Source: an uncultured Eubacteriales bacterium (GTDB lineage: Bacteria > Bacillota > Clostridia > Oscillospirales > Acutalibacteraceae). From it: a stretch of 64,000 nt of DNA. Location: positions 186,001 to 250,000 of the forward strand of contig CAKTEE010000002.1 of the NCBI GenBank assembly GCA_934546985.1, in the 5' to 3' direction. Every line of letters begins with the position of its first letter. The first letter of the stretch is position 1. Shown here in pieces: positions 53,325-63,194 of the stretch. The notes below the pieces were generated by a model, which was given only the letters and a program-made list of their open reading frames with translations, was not told the origin of the DNA and searched no databases. A program made the position numbers and the translations under genes.

Positions 53325-54560
53325 TTATTTGGTAATTTTTCCGTCGTAAAGATCCTTGCCTGTCAATACAACTTCGTCATACAGCTCCAAATAATTTTTT
53401 TCGCCTGTTGATTCACACAAGACAAAATCCGTCCCTGTATAAATAACCTTAATTTTTTTAAATTCTATGGCATTGCCGGTCTGAACATAGACTCCTTTTT
53501 CCCCTTCTGCATTCACACGAATGGCTTTTGTACTTACACGAAGACCACTGTATGTATTCAGCCTTATTTGAGCATTTTCGCTGCGCAAAGATGAAAGAGT
53601 ATCGTTCATTAAATTACAGCGTAATACCAACACTGATTTCCCGTTTGCCTCACTTGTCATCCTGTCCACACTTGCAGTTACTTCATCAACAGAAGAAAAC
53701 GGAAAACTAACCACTATCCTACTGCCAACTTTAAGATCAGTAATCGACAAGGTATCAACCTTACATGCCATATACCAATCAAATTCTTTCACCAATTTGC
53801 CGATAGCAGCAGATGTATCAGCAGGCTGAGCTGATAAATAATTCTCAATATCTGCTGTAGTAAGTTCATCTATCTTGCTATAATCGGCAATCTTTTCGTA
53901 TCCATCTACCTTACTTACAAATGCACCCGGTTCAGGAGCTGAAATCTCTTTATAATTAAAAGCAGGAATTCCGCTTCTCTGTGCTTTAAGCTCATTGAGC
54001 TTTACTGCAAGATCCTCATCGGTAAGCGTATTTGTAATTAACTGCCTCTGGTTCATATTATCCAGAAGATCCTGTTTTGCATCTTCTATTTCTTCCAATT
54101 TTCCGCTGGTCTTAATTTTCTGAATATCATTAAGCGTATTTTCAATAACACGGTCCACCGTGTCAGGGTCTACTGTATAAATACTTTTATAGCTCTGTAA
54201 ATCCTTATAATAAGTTAATTTCTTATCAACTGCAATACTCTTCGCATAATTTTCTGCATCTGTTTCACTGGAAAATAAATAAGCTACTGCATTCCCTGCC
54301 GAAACACGTTCCCCATCAGTAACAGAATGTACCAATACCCCATTATCTGATTGTCCGGATACGATCTCTTCGTCTCTAATAATAAACACATTGGTATTAA
54401 CCGTATCATGGATCGTTTGTTGTATGGCAGTTTCCGTTGTAACCGGAGCAAAATTCATATGATAGATTTGATAGCCGACATATGCCAACAGAAACAGGCC
54501 AATTACAACAACGAGTATCCGTTTCGGTGTCTGATAGTTTTTGGTTGCTTCTTCCGCCAA
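53325..54560 (-). CDS. HlyD-like membrane-anchored adaptor protein
   Basis: A 411-residue protein with one N-terminal transmembrane helix (about 14-33, ILVVVIGLFLLAYVGYQIYH), a barrel-sandwich segment split around a coiled-coil insert (about 110-200) and a C-terminal beta domain (TYSGLRVSTKAIRVNAEGEK). This is the layout of HlyD/RND-type adaptors in Clostridia. No partner transporter is adjacent, so its function is uncertain. Start TTG with GGGGGA upstream. It ends the mut/mia operon, 15 bases after miaA. No clear terminator seen. Confidence 0.7.
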   Translation of the reverse strand: MAEEATKNYQTPKRILVVVIGLFLLAYVGYQIYHMNFAPVTTETAIQQTIHDTVNTNVFIIRDEEIVSGQSDNGVLVHSVTDGERVSAGNAVAYLFSSETDAENYAKSIAVDKKLTYYKDLQSYKSIYTVDPDTVDRVIENTLNDIQKIKTSGKLEEIEDAKQDLLDNMNQRQLITNTLTDEDLAVKLNELKAQRSGIPAFNYKEISAPEPGAFVSKVDGYEKIADYSKIDELTTADIENYLSAQPADTSAAIGKLVKEFDWYMACKVDTLSITDLKVGSRIVVSFPFSSVDEVTASVDRMTSEANGKSVLVLRCNLMNDTLSSLRSENAQIRLNTYSGLRVSTKAIRVNAEGEKGVYVQTGNAIEFKKIKVIYTGTDFVLCESTGEKNYLELYDEVVLTGKDLYDGKITK

Positions 54561-54575
54561 TTTACTATTCCCCCA

Positions 54576-55523
54576 TTAAATATTTTGGGCCAGAAAATCT
54601 GCTGCCATTTTTTCGGCCTGTGTTTCCAATTCCTCATAACAACTGTAATCATCCAAATAAAGCCAATGAATCCGCTCATCCCTGCGAAACCAAGTTAACT
54701 GCCTTTTCGCATATCTGCGCGTTTCCCGTTTTAGATTCTCTACAGCATCTTCCAACGGTAACGTTCCTTCAAAATAGGGCCGCAATTCTTTATATCCAAT
54801 GGCCTGTGCCGACGTCTGCAAAGTATGATTACAAGCGTATAACTCTGCCTCCTGCAAAAGCCCTTTTTCCATCATTTCATCTACCCGGCGGTTAATACGC
54901 TCATACAACAGGGAACGTTCCCGACAATTGATTCCAAATATAAGCGGATAATAAGGCGAAGGAATTGCCTTTGAAAACTTTTTTTGTTCAGAAAGCCTAA
55001 TTCCTGTAGTATCATAACATTCCAATGCGCGTGCAATCCGCCCGACATTATTAGGGTGCAGTTCCTGAGCAGTTGCAGAGTCAATTTCATTTAATTTCTG
55101 CCACAATGCTTCGCTGCCATTTTGTTTTGCATAGGAAAGATAATATTCTCTGCGCTGATAATCTACCGGCGATTCGCAAAACGATATATTATCAAGCAGG
55201 GAATTGACATACAGACCGGTACCTCCAACAATGACCGGCAATTTGCCTGATGCATGGATTTGGCTGATTGCTTTCTTCGCCAGCACAACATATTCTGCAA
55301 CACTAAACGGAGATGCAGGATCCAGAAAATCAACCAAATGATGCGGGATTGTTTCCCGCTCCTGTAAAGTTGGTTTTGCTGTAGCAATATTCATACCACG
55401 GTAAATTTGCATGGAGTCCGCAGAAATAATCTCCCCGTTTAATTTTTGAGCTAATGAAATACCTAATCTGGTTTTTCCGGATGCAGTTGGTCCTACAACA
55501 GCTAAAACGGCAATTTTGTCCAT
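54576..55523 (-). CDS. miaA: tRNA dimethylallyltransferase
   Basis: A 315-residue enzyme transferring an isopentenyl group to A37 of tRNAs that read U-starting codons. P-loop VVGPTASGKTRLG, SADSMQIYRGMNIATAKPT, HHLVDFLDPASPFSVAEY, GGTGLYVNSLL and KRETRRYAKRQLTWFRRD are all typical. ATG 55521-55523, ten bases after the mutL stop, is chosen; a reading from farther upstream would overlap mutL. Confidence 0.93.
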   Translation of the reverse strand: MDKIAVLAVVGPTASGKTRLGISLAQKLNGEIISADSMQIYRGMNIATAKPTLQERETIPHHLVDFLDPASPFSVAEYVVLAKKAISQIHASGKLPVIVGGTGLYVNSLLDNISFCESPVDYQRREYYLSYAKQNGSEALWQKLNEIDSATAQELHPNNVGRIARALECYDTTGIRLSEQKKFSKAIPSPYYPLIFGINCRERSLLYERINRRVDEMMEKGLLQEAELYACNHTLQTSAQAIGYKELRPYFEGTLPLEDAVENLKRETRRYAKRQLTWFRRDERIHWLYLDDYSCYEELETQAEKMAADFLAQNI

Positions 55524-55533
55524 ATCTTTTTCA

Positions 55534-57522
55534 TCACGCCCTGCCAAATCTTTTTTCAAACTCTTTTTTAGCCATTACTGTTAAAACAGGTCTGCCATGC
55601 GGACAATATCTTATTTCCGGTTTTGACAGCAATTTTTGCACAAACGCTGCCTGCTCATAAGCAGACATCTGATCGCCCGCTTTCACAGCGGCACGGCAAG
55701 CAATGGAATGATAAAGCCACTCTAACTTTTCATTTATGACATGTTGTTTGCCCGCTAAAAAATTCGCTGCAATTTCTTCAATTAATGCTTGAACGTCGCT
55801 TCCATCAAGGCTTAAAGGAGCCTCACGAACACGGATTGTCCCATCCCCAAAATCTTCTGCAGAAAATCCTGCCTGATGCAGCAAATCCAGATTTTGCAGA
55901 ATAACGGAATATTCTTCTTTAGACAATGTAACAGAAACCGGCGATAAAAGAACCTGTGCATATTCCCCGCTCTTTTTCTCAGCGAGCCGGTCAAATAAAA
56001 TCCTTTCATGCGCCGCATGCTTATCAATAATAAGCATTTCATTATTCACTTCAACAAGGATATAAGTCGAAAATACTTCACCGATAATTTTAAAATCAGA
56101 AACTTCCGGAATATCAGCAGGTTCCTCAGGATTACTTTTGATTGCTGAAGATTCCTGCCCCTCCTCTATTCTTACTGTATCATCACGGCTATTTTCACTT
56201 TTATTTTCATCTTCATCATCAACATAAATATCTAATTTCTTTTCATAAAAAGGCTGAACCGTTTCTGTAACGCTAAATCTGCTGTCAAGGCGCTCTCTAT
56301 GGTATGACATTTCTGCACTTTCCTGTAAAGTATCTGATACAGTAACCTTTGGCGCCGTATTTGAAGAAAACCAAACCTCCTCTGTCGGTTTGCGCTTTTG
56401 TACAGGTTGCGCCGCAGGTTCTGGTGCAACTGTATGAAGACGGATTTGCTCAGCCGGCTGTATTTTCTTTACTTCTTTAGCATTTGGAAAAGTTGACGAT
56501 GTTTGAGAAACTTCCTTTCTATCTTCACGCAAATCAAATTCCTGAAGGGCTGTTTTACACGCATAATAAACAGCGTCAAACACAGGCTTTTCATTAGTAA
56601 AACGTACTTCAATTTTCGCAGGATGCACATTTACATCCACAGAATACGGATTTACCGTAATATGAAGGACACAGGAAGGAAATTTCCCCGCCATAATTGT
56701 ATTCCGATAGGCTTCTTCCAATGCCGCCATGGCAGTACGCGTTTTTACATAACGTCCATTGATAAAAAAGTACTGCATACCGCGGCTTGCTTTTGCCATA
56801 AGCGGACGGCAAATATAACCGCTGACTTGGATATCATGCATCTGATAGTTAACCGGCAGCATCCCCTGGGCAAACTCCTTGCCCAGAACGGAATAAACAG
56901 CAGACAGCAACTTCCCGTCCCCCGGCGTCAAAAGCGTTTCTTTTCCATCACGTATAAAACGAATAGAAACGTCCGGATTGGATAATGCAATTCTGTCAAC
57001 TACTGCAGCTACAGCATTTGCTTCTGAAACATCTTTTTTCAAAAATTTCATTCGTGCAGGCACATTATAAAAAAGGTCGCGTACCACTAAGGTAGTTCCT
57101 TTGGGACAGCCGGCATCATCAATTTCAGGCTCTTCACCTGCACTGATACTGCATCTTGAGCCATCTTCTTCCTCCTGAGAACGGGTAAGCAGTTCCACCT
57201 TTGAAACCGCCGCAATAGACGCCAATGCTTCCCCGCGGAAACCAAGCGTCCCAATTGCATTCAAATCCTCCGCAGTCAGAAGTTTACTGGTTGCATGATT
57301 GACGAATACTTTGGGAATATCATCACGTGAAATTCCCCGTCCATTATCTGTAACACGAATGTAAGTAGTACCCCCGTTTTTTATTTCAACCGTTACCGCA
57401 GCAGCGCCGGCATCAATAGAATTTTCCAGCAGTTCTTTAACAACGGATGACGGCCGCTCTACTACTTCCCCTGCGGCAATCAGTTCAGATATATGTTTGG
57501 GCAATATATTAATAACTCCCAC
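55534..57522 (-). CDS. mutL: DNA mismatch repair protein MutL
   Basis: A 662-residue protein. N-terminal GHKL ATPase: GEVVERPSSVVKELLENSID, RVTDNGRGIS, GTLGFRGEALASIAAVS. A variable linker (about 335-480) is followed by the C-terminal nuclease domain with IIDKHAAHERILFD, where the last acidic residue is D rather than E, and CPHGRPVLTVM. It therefore belongs to the endonuclease MutL type found in organisms without MutH. GTG 57520-57522, eight bases from GGAGG, is preferred to a GTG overlapping that site. Confidence 0.93.
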   Translation of the reverse strand: MGVINILPKHISELIAAGEVVERPSSVVKELLENSIDAGAAAVTVEIKNGGTTYIRVTDNGRGISRDDIPKVFVNHATSKLLTAEDLNAIGTLGFRGEALASIAAVSKVELLTRSQEEEDGSRCSISAGEEPEIDDAGCPKGTTLVVRDLFYNVPARMKFLKKDVSEANAVAAVVDRIALSNPDVSIRFIRDGKETLLTPGDGKLLSAVYSVLGKEFAQGMLPVNYQMHDIQVSGYICRPLMAKASRGMQYFFINGRYVKTRTAMAALEEAYRNTIMAGKFPSCVLHITVNPYSVDVNVHPAKIEVRFTNEKPVFDAVYYACKTALQEFDLREDRKEVSQTSSTFPNAKEVKKIQPAEQIRLHTVAPEPAAQPVQKRKPTEEVWFSSNTAPKVTVSDTLQESAEMSYHRERLDSRFSVTETVQPFYEKKLDIYVDDEDENKSENSRDDTVRIEEGQESSAIKSNPEEPADIPEVSDFKIIGEVFSTYILVEVNNEMLIIDKHAAHERILFDRLAEKKSGEYAQVLLSPVSVTLSKEEYSVILQNLDLLHQAGFSAEDFGDGTIRVREAPLSLDGSDVQALIEEIAANFLAGKQHVINEKLEWLYHSIACRAAVKAGDQMSAYEQAAFVQKLLSKPEIRYCPHGRPVLTVMAKKEFEKRFGRA

Positions 57523-57538
57523 AGTATTCACCTCCGAT

Positions 57539-60157
57539 TTATAACCGTTTTGCGTCTTTCACCAATTCATATAAGATATTCATAGATTCAATCGGCGTCA
57601 GCGTATCAATGTCAATATTTTTCAGTCTATTCATCAATTCCGTTCCGGCACCGGAAAGAAAGGAAATTTGCGGTTCATCCTCTACTGCTTTTTCATCTGT
57701 AATTACAGACGTTTGATGTTTTCCGGAGCCGCTTTCCAACTGTTTTAAAATTGCACGCGCACGTCTCACAATTGTTTCAGGTATTCCCGCAAGCTTCGCA
57801 ACATCTACACCAAAGCTGTCATCTGCACCGCCGCGCACAATCCGTCGCAAAAATGTAATATTGTCTCCTCTTTTTTTTACCGCAATATTATAATTTTTAA
57901 CGCCTTCCAACGCATCCTCCAGAGATGTCAGTTCATGATAATGCGTGGAAAACAGGGTTTTTGCCCCAAGTTTTTTCTTGTCGGCCACATGTTCCAGTAC
58001 AGCGCGAGCAATGCTCATACCGTCAAAGGTCGAAGTTCCCCTGCCGATTTCATCCAGAATAAGCAGGCTTCTGGAAGTTGCATTTTTTAAAATAGCGGCA
58101 ACCTCACTCATTTCCACCATAAAGGTAGACTGCCCTGAAGCAAGGTCATCGAAAGCGCCGACGCGAGTGAAAATCGAATCTACAATGCCGACTTTAGCAC
58201 TGGATGCAGGCACAAAACTGCCGATCTGCGCCATCAGTGTAATAATTGCTACCTGGCGCATATAAGTAGATTTACCTGCCATATTCGGCCCTGTGATAAT
58301 CACGACTCTGTCGCTGTCATTATTCAAGACCGTGTCATTCGGAACAAAAGGAGAACCATCCAACATAAGCTCTACCACTGGATGACGGCCTTCTTTAATT
58401 TCAATGACATTTGAAGTAACAATATCCGGCTGAACGTAATTATTCTGCATTGCCGTTTGTGCAAAAGAGCACAATACATCCAACCGTGCAATTGCATGGG
58501 CTGTTGCCTGAATACGGTACAGATTTTCAGCAACCTTACAGCGAATCTCAGTAAACAAATCATATTCCAGCTGGATAACCCTTTCTTTTGCCCCCAGCAC
58601 ACGAGTTTCCAAATCTTTTAACTCTTGTGTTATGTAACGCTCGCAGTTTGAAAGCGTTTGTTTTCGGATGTATTCCTCCGGTATTTGGTCTTTATAAGCG
58701 TTGGTAACCTCAATATAATATCCAAATACACGGTTATAGCCTACTTTTAATTTTTTAATTCCCGTGCGCTCCTGCTCCCGCTCTTCAACACGGGCAATAA
58801 ACGATTTCCCATCACTCATTGCTTCATGGAGTGCATCAACTTCTTCACTATAACCTTTACGGATAATTCCGCCTTCACGAACCGTAATCGGCGGTTCATC
58901 AACAATTGCTGATTCAATCAAATCATGAACATCGGTTAATACATCAATATCTGTAAAAACTTCCTGAAGCATTTTTGATTTGCAATCGGCAAGCAATGAT
59001 TGAATTGCAGGCAGATGCTCGATAGTATAGGATAAGGACTTCAGTTCCCTTGCACTGGCAGTTCCGTAAACAACACGCGTCATTAAGCGTTCCAAATCAT
59101 AAACACCTGTAAGAGCGTTAACCGCTTCACCGCATAATATATGATTCCCGAATAATTCCGCCACAGCGTTTTGTCTGCGAATAATCTGTGCACAATTTAA
59201 AAGCGGCTGTTCAATCCAACTGCGTATCAACCGCTTGCCCATTGCCGTTTTTGTTTTATCCAGAACCCAAAGCAAAGACCCTCTTTTTTCTTTATTGCGA
59301 AGCGTTTCCAGAAGTTCCAAATTTCTGCGTGCTGAAATATCCAGTTTCATAAACTGTGCATCACTGTAATAATCCAGCTTTCTAATATTCGCCAAATCTG
59401 TTTTCTGTGTTTGATATAAATAAGACAACGTACAGCCTAATGCTGAAATTACCTGCTGTGTTACCGGAAATCCAAGAGATGAAATATTTTCCGTTTCAAA
59501 ATGTGATTGAATAACGGATTCACACGACGCAGTATCAAATGCATTTTCTTCTGGAATTTCTGCAGAACATTCTAAACGCTCTTTTAAAAAAGAACGTATG
59601 GTATGGGATTCAGCCGCTGAATGATTCAGCAAAACCTCTTTTGGAGAGAAACGCCCCAGCTGATTAATAATTCCTGCATCCTCAGCGTCATTTGAAAATT
59701 CCGTTAAATGTACTTCACCGGTTGAAACATCTGCAAAACAAATACCGGAAGTGTTTTCACCTTTACAAATACAAGCAAGGTAATTATTGCATCCTTCGTC
59801 CAACATACTGCCTTCTGTTACGGTTCCAGGCGTTATTACCCTGATAACTTCCCGCTTCACAATCCCCTTTGCCTTGGCGGGATCTTCCGTCTGCTCGCAA
59901 ATAGCTACCTTATAGCCTTTAGCTACCAGTTTTGCAATATATCCCTCACAGCTATGATAAGGAATCCCGCACATAGGCGCACGCTCCGCCTGACCGCAGT
60001 CACGCCCGGTCAGTACAAGCTCCAACACTGAAGAAGCAATTTTAGCGTCTTCAAAAAACATCTCGTAAAAATCTCCAAGACGAAAAAAGAGAATGGTGTT
60101 TGGATACTGTTCCTTGATTTCCATATACTGCCGCATCATGGGTGATAATTCTGCCAT
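57539..60157 (-). CDS. mutS: DNA mismatch repair protein MutS
   Basis: An 872-residue mismatch sensor. The mismatch-binding phenylalanine motif FFRLGDFYEMFFEDA is near the N-terminus. The ATPase has Walker A ITGPNMAGKSTYMRQVA, GQSTFMVEMSEVAAIL, Walker B SLLILDEIGRGTSTFDG and TLFSTHYHELTSLED. The C-terminal helix-turn-helix is present. Start ATG after AAGGAG. It lies between ylbF-like and mutL, the usual order. Confidence 0.96.
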   Translation of the reverse strand: MAELSPMMRQYMEIKEQYPNTILFFRLGDFYEMFFEDAKIASSVLELVLTGRDCGQAERAPMCGIPYHSCEGYIAKLVAKGYKVAICEQTEDPAKAKGIVKREVIRVITPGTVTEGSMLDEGCNNYLACICKGENTSGICFADVSTGEVHLTEFSNDAEDAGIINQLGRFSPKEVLLNHSAAESHTIRSFLKERLECSAEIPEENAFDTASCESVIQSHFETENISSLGFPVTQQVISALGCTLSYLYQTQKTDLANIRKLDYYSDAQFMKLDISARRNLELLETLRNKEKRGSLLWVLDKTKTAMGKRLIRSWIEQPLLNCAQIIRRQNAVAELFGNHILCGEAVNALTGVYDLERLMTRVVYGTASARELKSLSYTIEHLPAIQSLLADCKSKMLQEVFTDIDVLTDVHDLIESAIVDEPPITVREGGIIRKGYSEEVDALHEAMSDGKSFIARVEEREQERTGIKKLKVGYNRVFGYYIEVTNAYKDQIPEEYIRKQTLSNCERYITQELKDLETRVLGAKERVIQLEYDLFTEIRCKVAENLYRIQATAHAIARLDVLCSFAQTAMQNNYVQPDIVTSNVIEIKEGRHPVVELMLDGSPFVPNDTVLNNDSDRVVIITGPNMAGKSTYMRQVAIITLMAQIGSFVPASSAKVGIVDSIFTRVGAFDDLASGQSTFMVEMSEVAAILKNATSRSLLILDEIGRGTSTFDGMSIARAVLEHVADKKKLGAKTLFSTHYHELTSLEDALEGVKNYNIAVKKRGDNITFLRRIVRGGADDSFGVDVAKLAGIPETIVRRARAILKQLESGSGKHQTSVITDEKAVEDEPQISFLSGAGTELMNRLKNIDIDTLTPIESMNILYELVKDAKRL

Positions 60158-60186
60158 TGTCTTTCTCCTTCCAGGTTAAAATTCAC

Positions 60187-60597
60187 TCAGTGACATCCGC
60201 TGCAGGAGGAACAACTGCCGGAACAGCCCCGCTGCGGAGGCTGACAGGTCTGTGGATCCTCACCGTTCACACACATTGCAAGAATTGCCGTAATATCATC
60301 CATAACAGCATCCATTGCTTCTTTTGCGGCATTATATTCCGTCATATTCTGATTACGCATAATTTTGCCGTACAGTGTTTTAAATTCCTGATTCAGTTTT
60401 TCCAGTTTCTGAGGGTCTTTATCGCTTTCCTTCGACTGCTCCGTATTATACTGAATACGGATTAAATTAAGCTTGCCAATATCATCCTGCAATTCCTGAT
60501 CCTCATCGTTATTTTGCTTAGCAATCCCCAAACGTATATAAGCCGGATGCTTTTGTATTTCTGCGCCAAGGGCACGGGTTAATTCTTCAATCGTCAT
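60187..60597 (-). CDS. YlbF/YmcA-family protein with cysteine-rich tail
   Basis: A 136-residue helical protein. The core (TIEELTRALGAEIQKHPAYI, LNQEFKTLYGKIMRNQNMTE, YNAAKEAMDAVMDDI) matches YlbF/YmcA, which in Bacillus form a Y-complex with YaaT influencing RNase Y and carrying Fe-S clusters. The C-terminus has five cysteines in a glycine/serine-rich stretch (CSGSCSSCSGC), plus others at MCVNGEDPQTC, giving a plausible cluster-binding tail. Its position between miaB and mutS mirrors ymcA in Bacillus. Confidence 0.82.
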   Translation of the reverse strand: MTIEELTRALGAEIQKHPAYIRLGIAKQNNDEDQELQDDIGKLNLIRIQYNTEQSKESDKDPQKLEKLNQEFKTLYGKIMRNQNMTEYNAAKEAMDAVMDDITAILAMCVNGEDPQTCQPPQRGCSGSCSSCSGCH

Positions 60598-60617
60598 TTT
60601 TATTACTCCTTAATTAT

Positions 60618-62042
60618 TTAATCTGCAAGTTCACCATGCATAATCCAAGTTTTTGATTGGGTAATTTTTACATTACAAAAACGCCCTATCAATTCTTTGG
60701 AACCGGGAAACAGTACGAGTACATTCCCTTCTGTACGTGCGCTCAGGATACCCGGTTTATCCGCAGACTCTTCTACAAGTACGCGGCAGGTTTTCCCTAA
60801 TAACCCACTTGTATACTGACTGGACATTTCTTCCTGCAAGTCTAAAAGTTCCTGAAACCATTTTACTTTTTCTTCATGGCTCACAGGGTCTTCCATCTTA
60901 GCAGCCGGCGTACCTTCGCGCGGCGAAAATATAAAAGTATATAGATTAGTAAACCGGCTTTTGCGGACAACGTCCAAAGTATCTGTAAACTCCTGATAAG
61001 TCTCCCCCGGAAAACCAACAATAATATCGCTGGTAAAAGAAATTTCAGGCATTACCTTACGTGCATATTCAATCAGGGATAAATACTGTTCCCGTGTGTA
61101 ACCGCGGTTCATTTCTTTAAGCACCCTGTTATTGCCTGATTGGAACGGAAGATGCAAGTGCTTGCAGACTTTCTCACATTCCGCCATGGTATCAAGCAAT
61201 TCATGCGTGCAATCCTTGGGGTGAGACGTCATAAAGCGAATCTTAAAATCGCCTTCAATTGCATTTATTTGGCGCAGAAGCTGTGAAAAATTAATTTTCT
61301 CATCAAAACCTTTACCGTAAGAATTTACATTCTGTCCCAGCAAAGTAATATCTTTATAACCCGCCGCTACCAGTTCACGCGCCTCCTGCAATACTGCCTG
61401 CGGACTTCTGCTCCGTTCTCTGCCGCGCACATAAGGCACAATACAATAGGAACAGAAATTATTACAGCCGTACATAATGGATAAAAATGCGCGAACTTTG
61501 CCGTCGCGCACAGTAGGCAAGCCTTCCGCGATGTTCCCTTCCATATCCGGCAGCTCAAAAACTCTGCCGTCTTCACATAAGATACGATAAAGCAGTTCCG
61601 GCAGTTTATAAACTACATGTGTACCGAATACTAAATCAACATAGGGAAAACTTGTCCGAATTTTATTGGCGACCCTTTCCTGCTGCATCATACAGCCGCA
61701 TAATACAATTTTCATGTCCGGATTTCGGCGTTTATGATGTTTTAATGCACCAACATTGCCAAAAACCCGGTCTTCGGCATGCTCTCGGACCGCACAGGTA
61801 TTATAAAGCACCAATTCGGCTGTATCAGGAGTATCTGTAAAATCATACCCCATTTCAAAGAGCATACCTTTAATTTTTTCACTATCCGCAACGTTGCCCT
61901 GACAACCGTAGGTGTGAACTAATGCTTTTGGTCGCTTGCCGCCATATCGTTTTGATAACAGCATTTTTACTTTAACGGCATATTCTTTTTGCAATGAAAG
62001 CTGAGTTTCATCAACTATTATAGTTTTTTTATTATCTGACAA
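60618..62042 (-). CDS. miaB: tRNA-2-methylthio-N6-dimethylallyladenosine synthase
   Basis: A 474-residue radical-SAM methylthiotransferase, acting on the product of MiaA. The N-terminal UPF0004 cluster cysteines lie in HTYGCQGNVADSEKI, LYNTCAVREHAEDR and IVLCGCMMQQ. The radical-SAM CxxxCxxC is in YGCNNFCSYCIVPYVRGRE. A TRAM domain closes the protein (VLVEESADKPGIL). The start is TTG, ten bases after GGAGG. First gene of the leftward operon. Confidence 0.95.
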   Translation of the reverse strand: MSDNKKTIIVDETQLSLQKEYAVKVKMLLSKRYGGKRPKALVHTYGCQGNVADSEKIKGMLFEMGYDFTDTPDTAELVLYNTCAVREHAEDRVFGNVGALKHHKRRNPDMKIVLCGCMMQQERVANKIRTSFPYVDLVFGTHVVYKLPELLYRILCEDGRVFELPDMEGNIAEGLPTVRDGKVRAFLSIMYGCNNFCSYCIVPYVRGRERSRSPQAVLQEARELVAAGYKDITLLGQNVNSYGKGFDEKINFSQLLRQINAIEGDFKIRFMTSHPKDCTHELLDTMAECEKVCKHLHLPFQSGNNRVLKEMNRGYTREQYLSLIEYARKVMPEISFTSDIIVGFPGETYQEFTDTLDVVRKSRFTNLYTFIFSPREGTPAAKMEDPVSHEEKVKWFQELLDLQEEMSSQYTSGLLGKTCRVLVEESADKPGILSARTEGNVLVLFPGSKELIGRFCNVKITQSKTWIMHGELAD

Positions 62043-62090
62043 TCTAATTAAACCTCCGAATACGTATAAACACTCCAGTTTATCTTATAA

Positions 62091-62119
62091 ATTATACTAC
62101 TTGTTCCAATTTACTGCAA
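62091..62119 (-). promoter_or_regulatory. Promoter of the miaB-mutSL-miaA operon
   Basis: Leftward TTGCAG (62114-62119), 17-base spacer, TATAAT (62091-62096), about 50 bases before miaB. Confidence 0.75.
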
Positions 62120-62186
62120 GCTTTGAGAAAAACTTTTATTTTACCGGCTGTGGTTATAATAATTTTAGAAAATATCTGAATTGCCA

Positions 62187-62216
62187 TTGCATTAACTGGT
62201 TAGCATGTAATATAAT
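62187..62216 (+). promoter_or_regulatory. Promoter of pyrBI
   Basis: TTGCAT (62187-62192), 18-base spacer, TATAAT (62211-62216). The leader to the start is only about 35 bases, so no room for a PyrR attenuator. Confidence 0.6.
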
Positions 62217-62255
62217 GTAAAAAATACAGATACCGTCTCAGAGGAGGTTTTTTTA

Positions 62256-63194
62256 TTGAAACACCTGATTGATCCATTAGACTTTACAGTAGAGGAATTG
62301 GACAAAGTATTAAACCTCGCAGAAAAAATCCGAAACAATCCGGCTAAATACACACATATTTGCGATGGCAAAAAACTTGCCACCCTGTTTTTTGAACCCA
62401 GTACCCGAACCCGCCTGAGTTTTGAGGCCGCAATGCTGAATCTGGGTGGAAGTGTTCTTGGATTTCATTCTGCTGATACCAGTTCTGCAACTAAAGGTGA
62501 AAGCGTATGTGACACCATTCGCGTTGTTTCAGCTTATGCAGATATTTGCGCCATGCGCCACCCCAAAGAAGGAGCTCCGCTGGTAGCCTCTCAAAAATCC
62601 GGTATCCCTATCATTAACGCCGGCGACGGCGGACATCAGCATCCCACACAAACAATAACCGATCTTCTAACCATTCGTTCGTTAAAAGGACGACTTAACC
62701 ATTTAACAATCGGTCTATGCGGCGATTTAAAATTCGGAAGAACCGTACACTCCTTAATTAAAGCATTATCAAGATATTCCAATATAAATTTCATTTTAAT
62801 ATCCCCTGAGGAACTACGTATTCCTCAATATATTCGTGAAGAAGTTATTGAGGCCAATCACCAAACTTACCGCGAAGTAGAAAATTTGGAATTGGTTATG
62901 CCAGAATTAGACATTCTTTATATGACAAGAGTCCAGCGCGAACGTTTCTTTAATGAAGAAGACTATATCCGTTTAAAGGACACTTATATTCTGGACATGC
63001 CTAAAATGGAAAATGCCAAACAGGATATGATTATCCTTCATCCGCTACCCCGGGTTAACGAAATTTCTGTAGAAATTGATGATGATCCAAGGGCGGCATA
63101 TTTCAAACAAGCACAATACGGGGTTTATGCACGTATGGCGTTGATTATGATATTACTTGAACTGGACGGTGAAAAAAATGCTGAATGTAGATAG
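62256..63194 (+). CDS. pyrB: Aspartate carbamoyltransferase catalytic chain
   Basis: A 312-residue enzyme making N-carbamoyl-aspartate for UMP synthesis. Diagnostic segments: LFFEPSTRTRLSFEAAMLNL, HPKEGAPLVASQ (80s loop lysine), GDGGHQHPTQTITDLLTI and IILHPLPRVNEI. The start is TTG behind GAGGAGG. It overlaps pyrI by 17 bases, matching a catalytic-regulatory holoenzyme. Confidence 0.95.
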   Translation: MKHLIDPLDFTVEELDKVLNLAEKIRNNPAKYTHICDGKKLATLFFEPSTRTRLSFEAAMLNLGGSVLGFHSADTSSATKGESVCDTIRVVSAYADICAMRHPKEGAPLVASQKSGIPIINAGDGGHQHPTQTITDLLTIRSLKGRLNHLTIGLCGDLKFGRTVHSLIKALSRYSNINFILISPEELRIPQYIREEVIEANHQTYREVENLELVMPELDILYMTRVQRERFFNEEDYIRLKDTYILDMPKMENAKQDMIILHPLPRVNEISVEIDDDPRAAYFKQAQYGVYARMALIMILLELDGEKNAECR

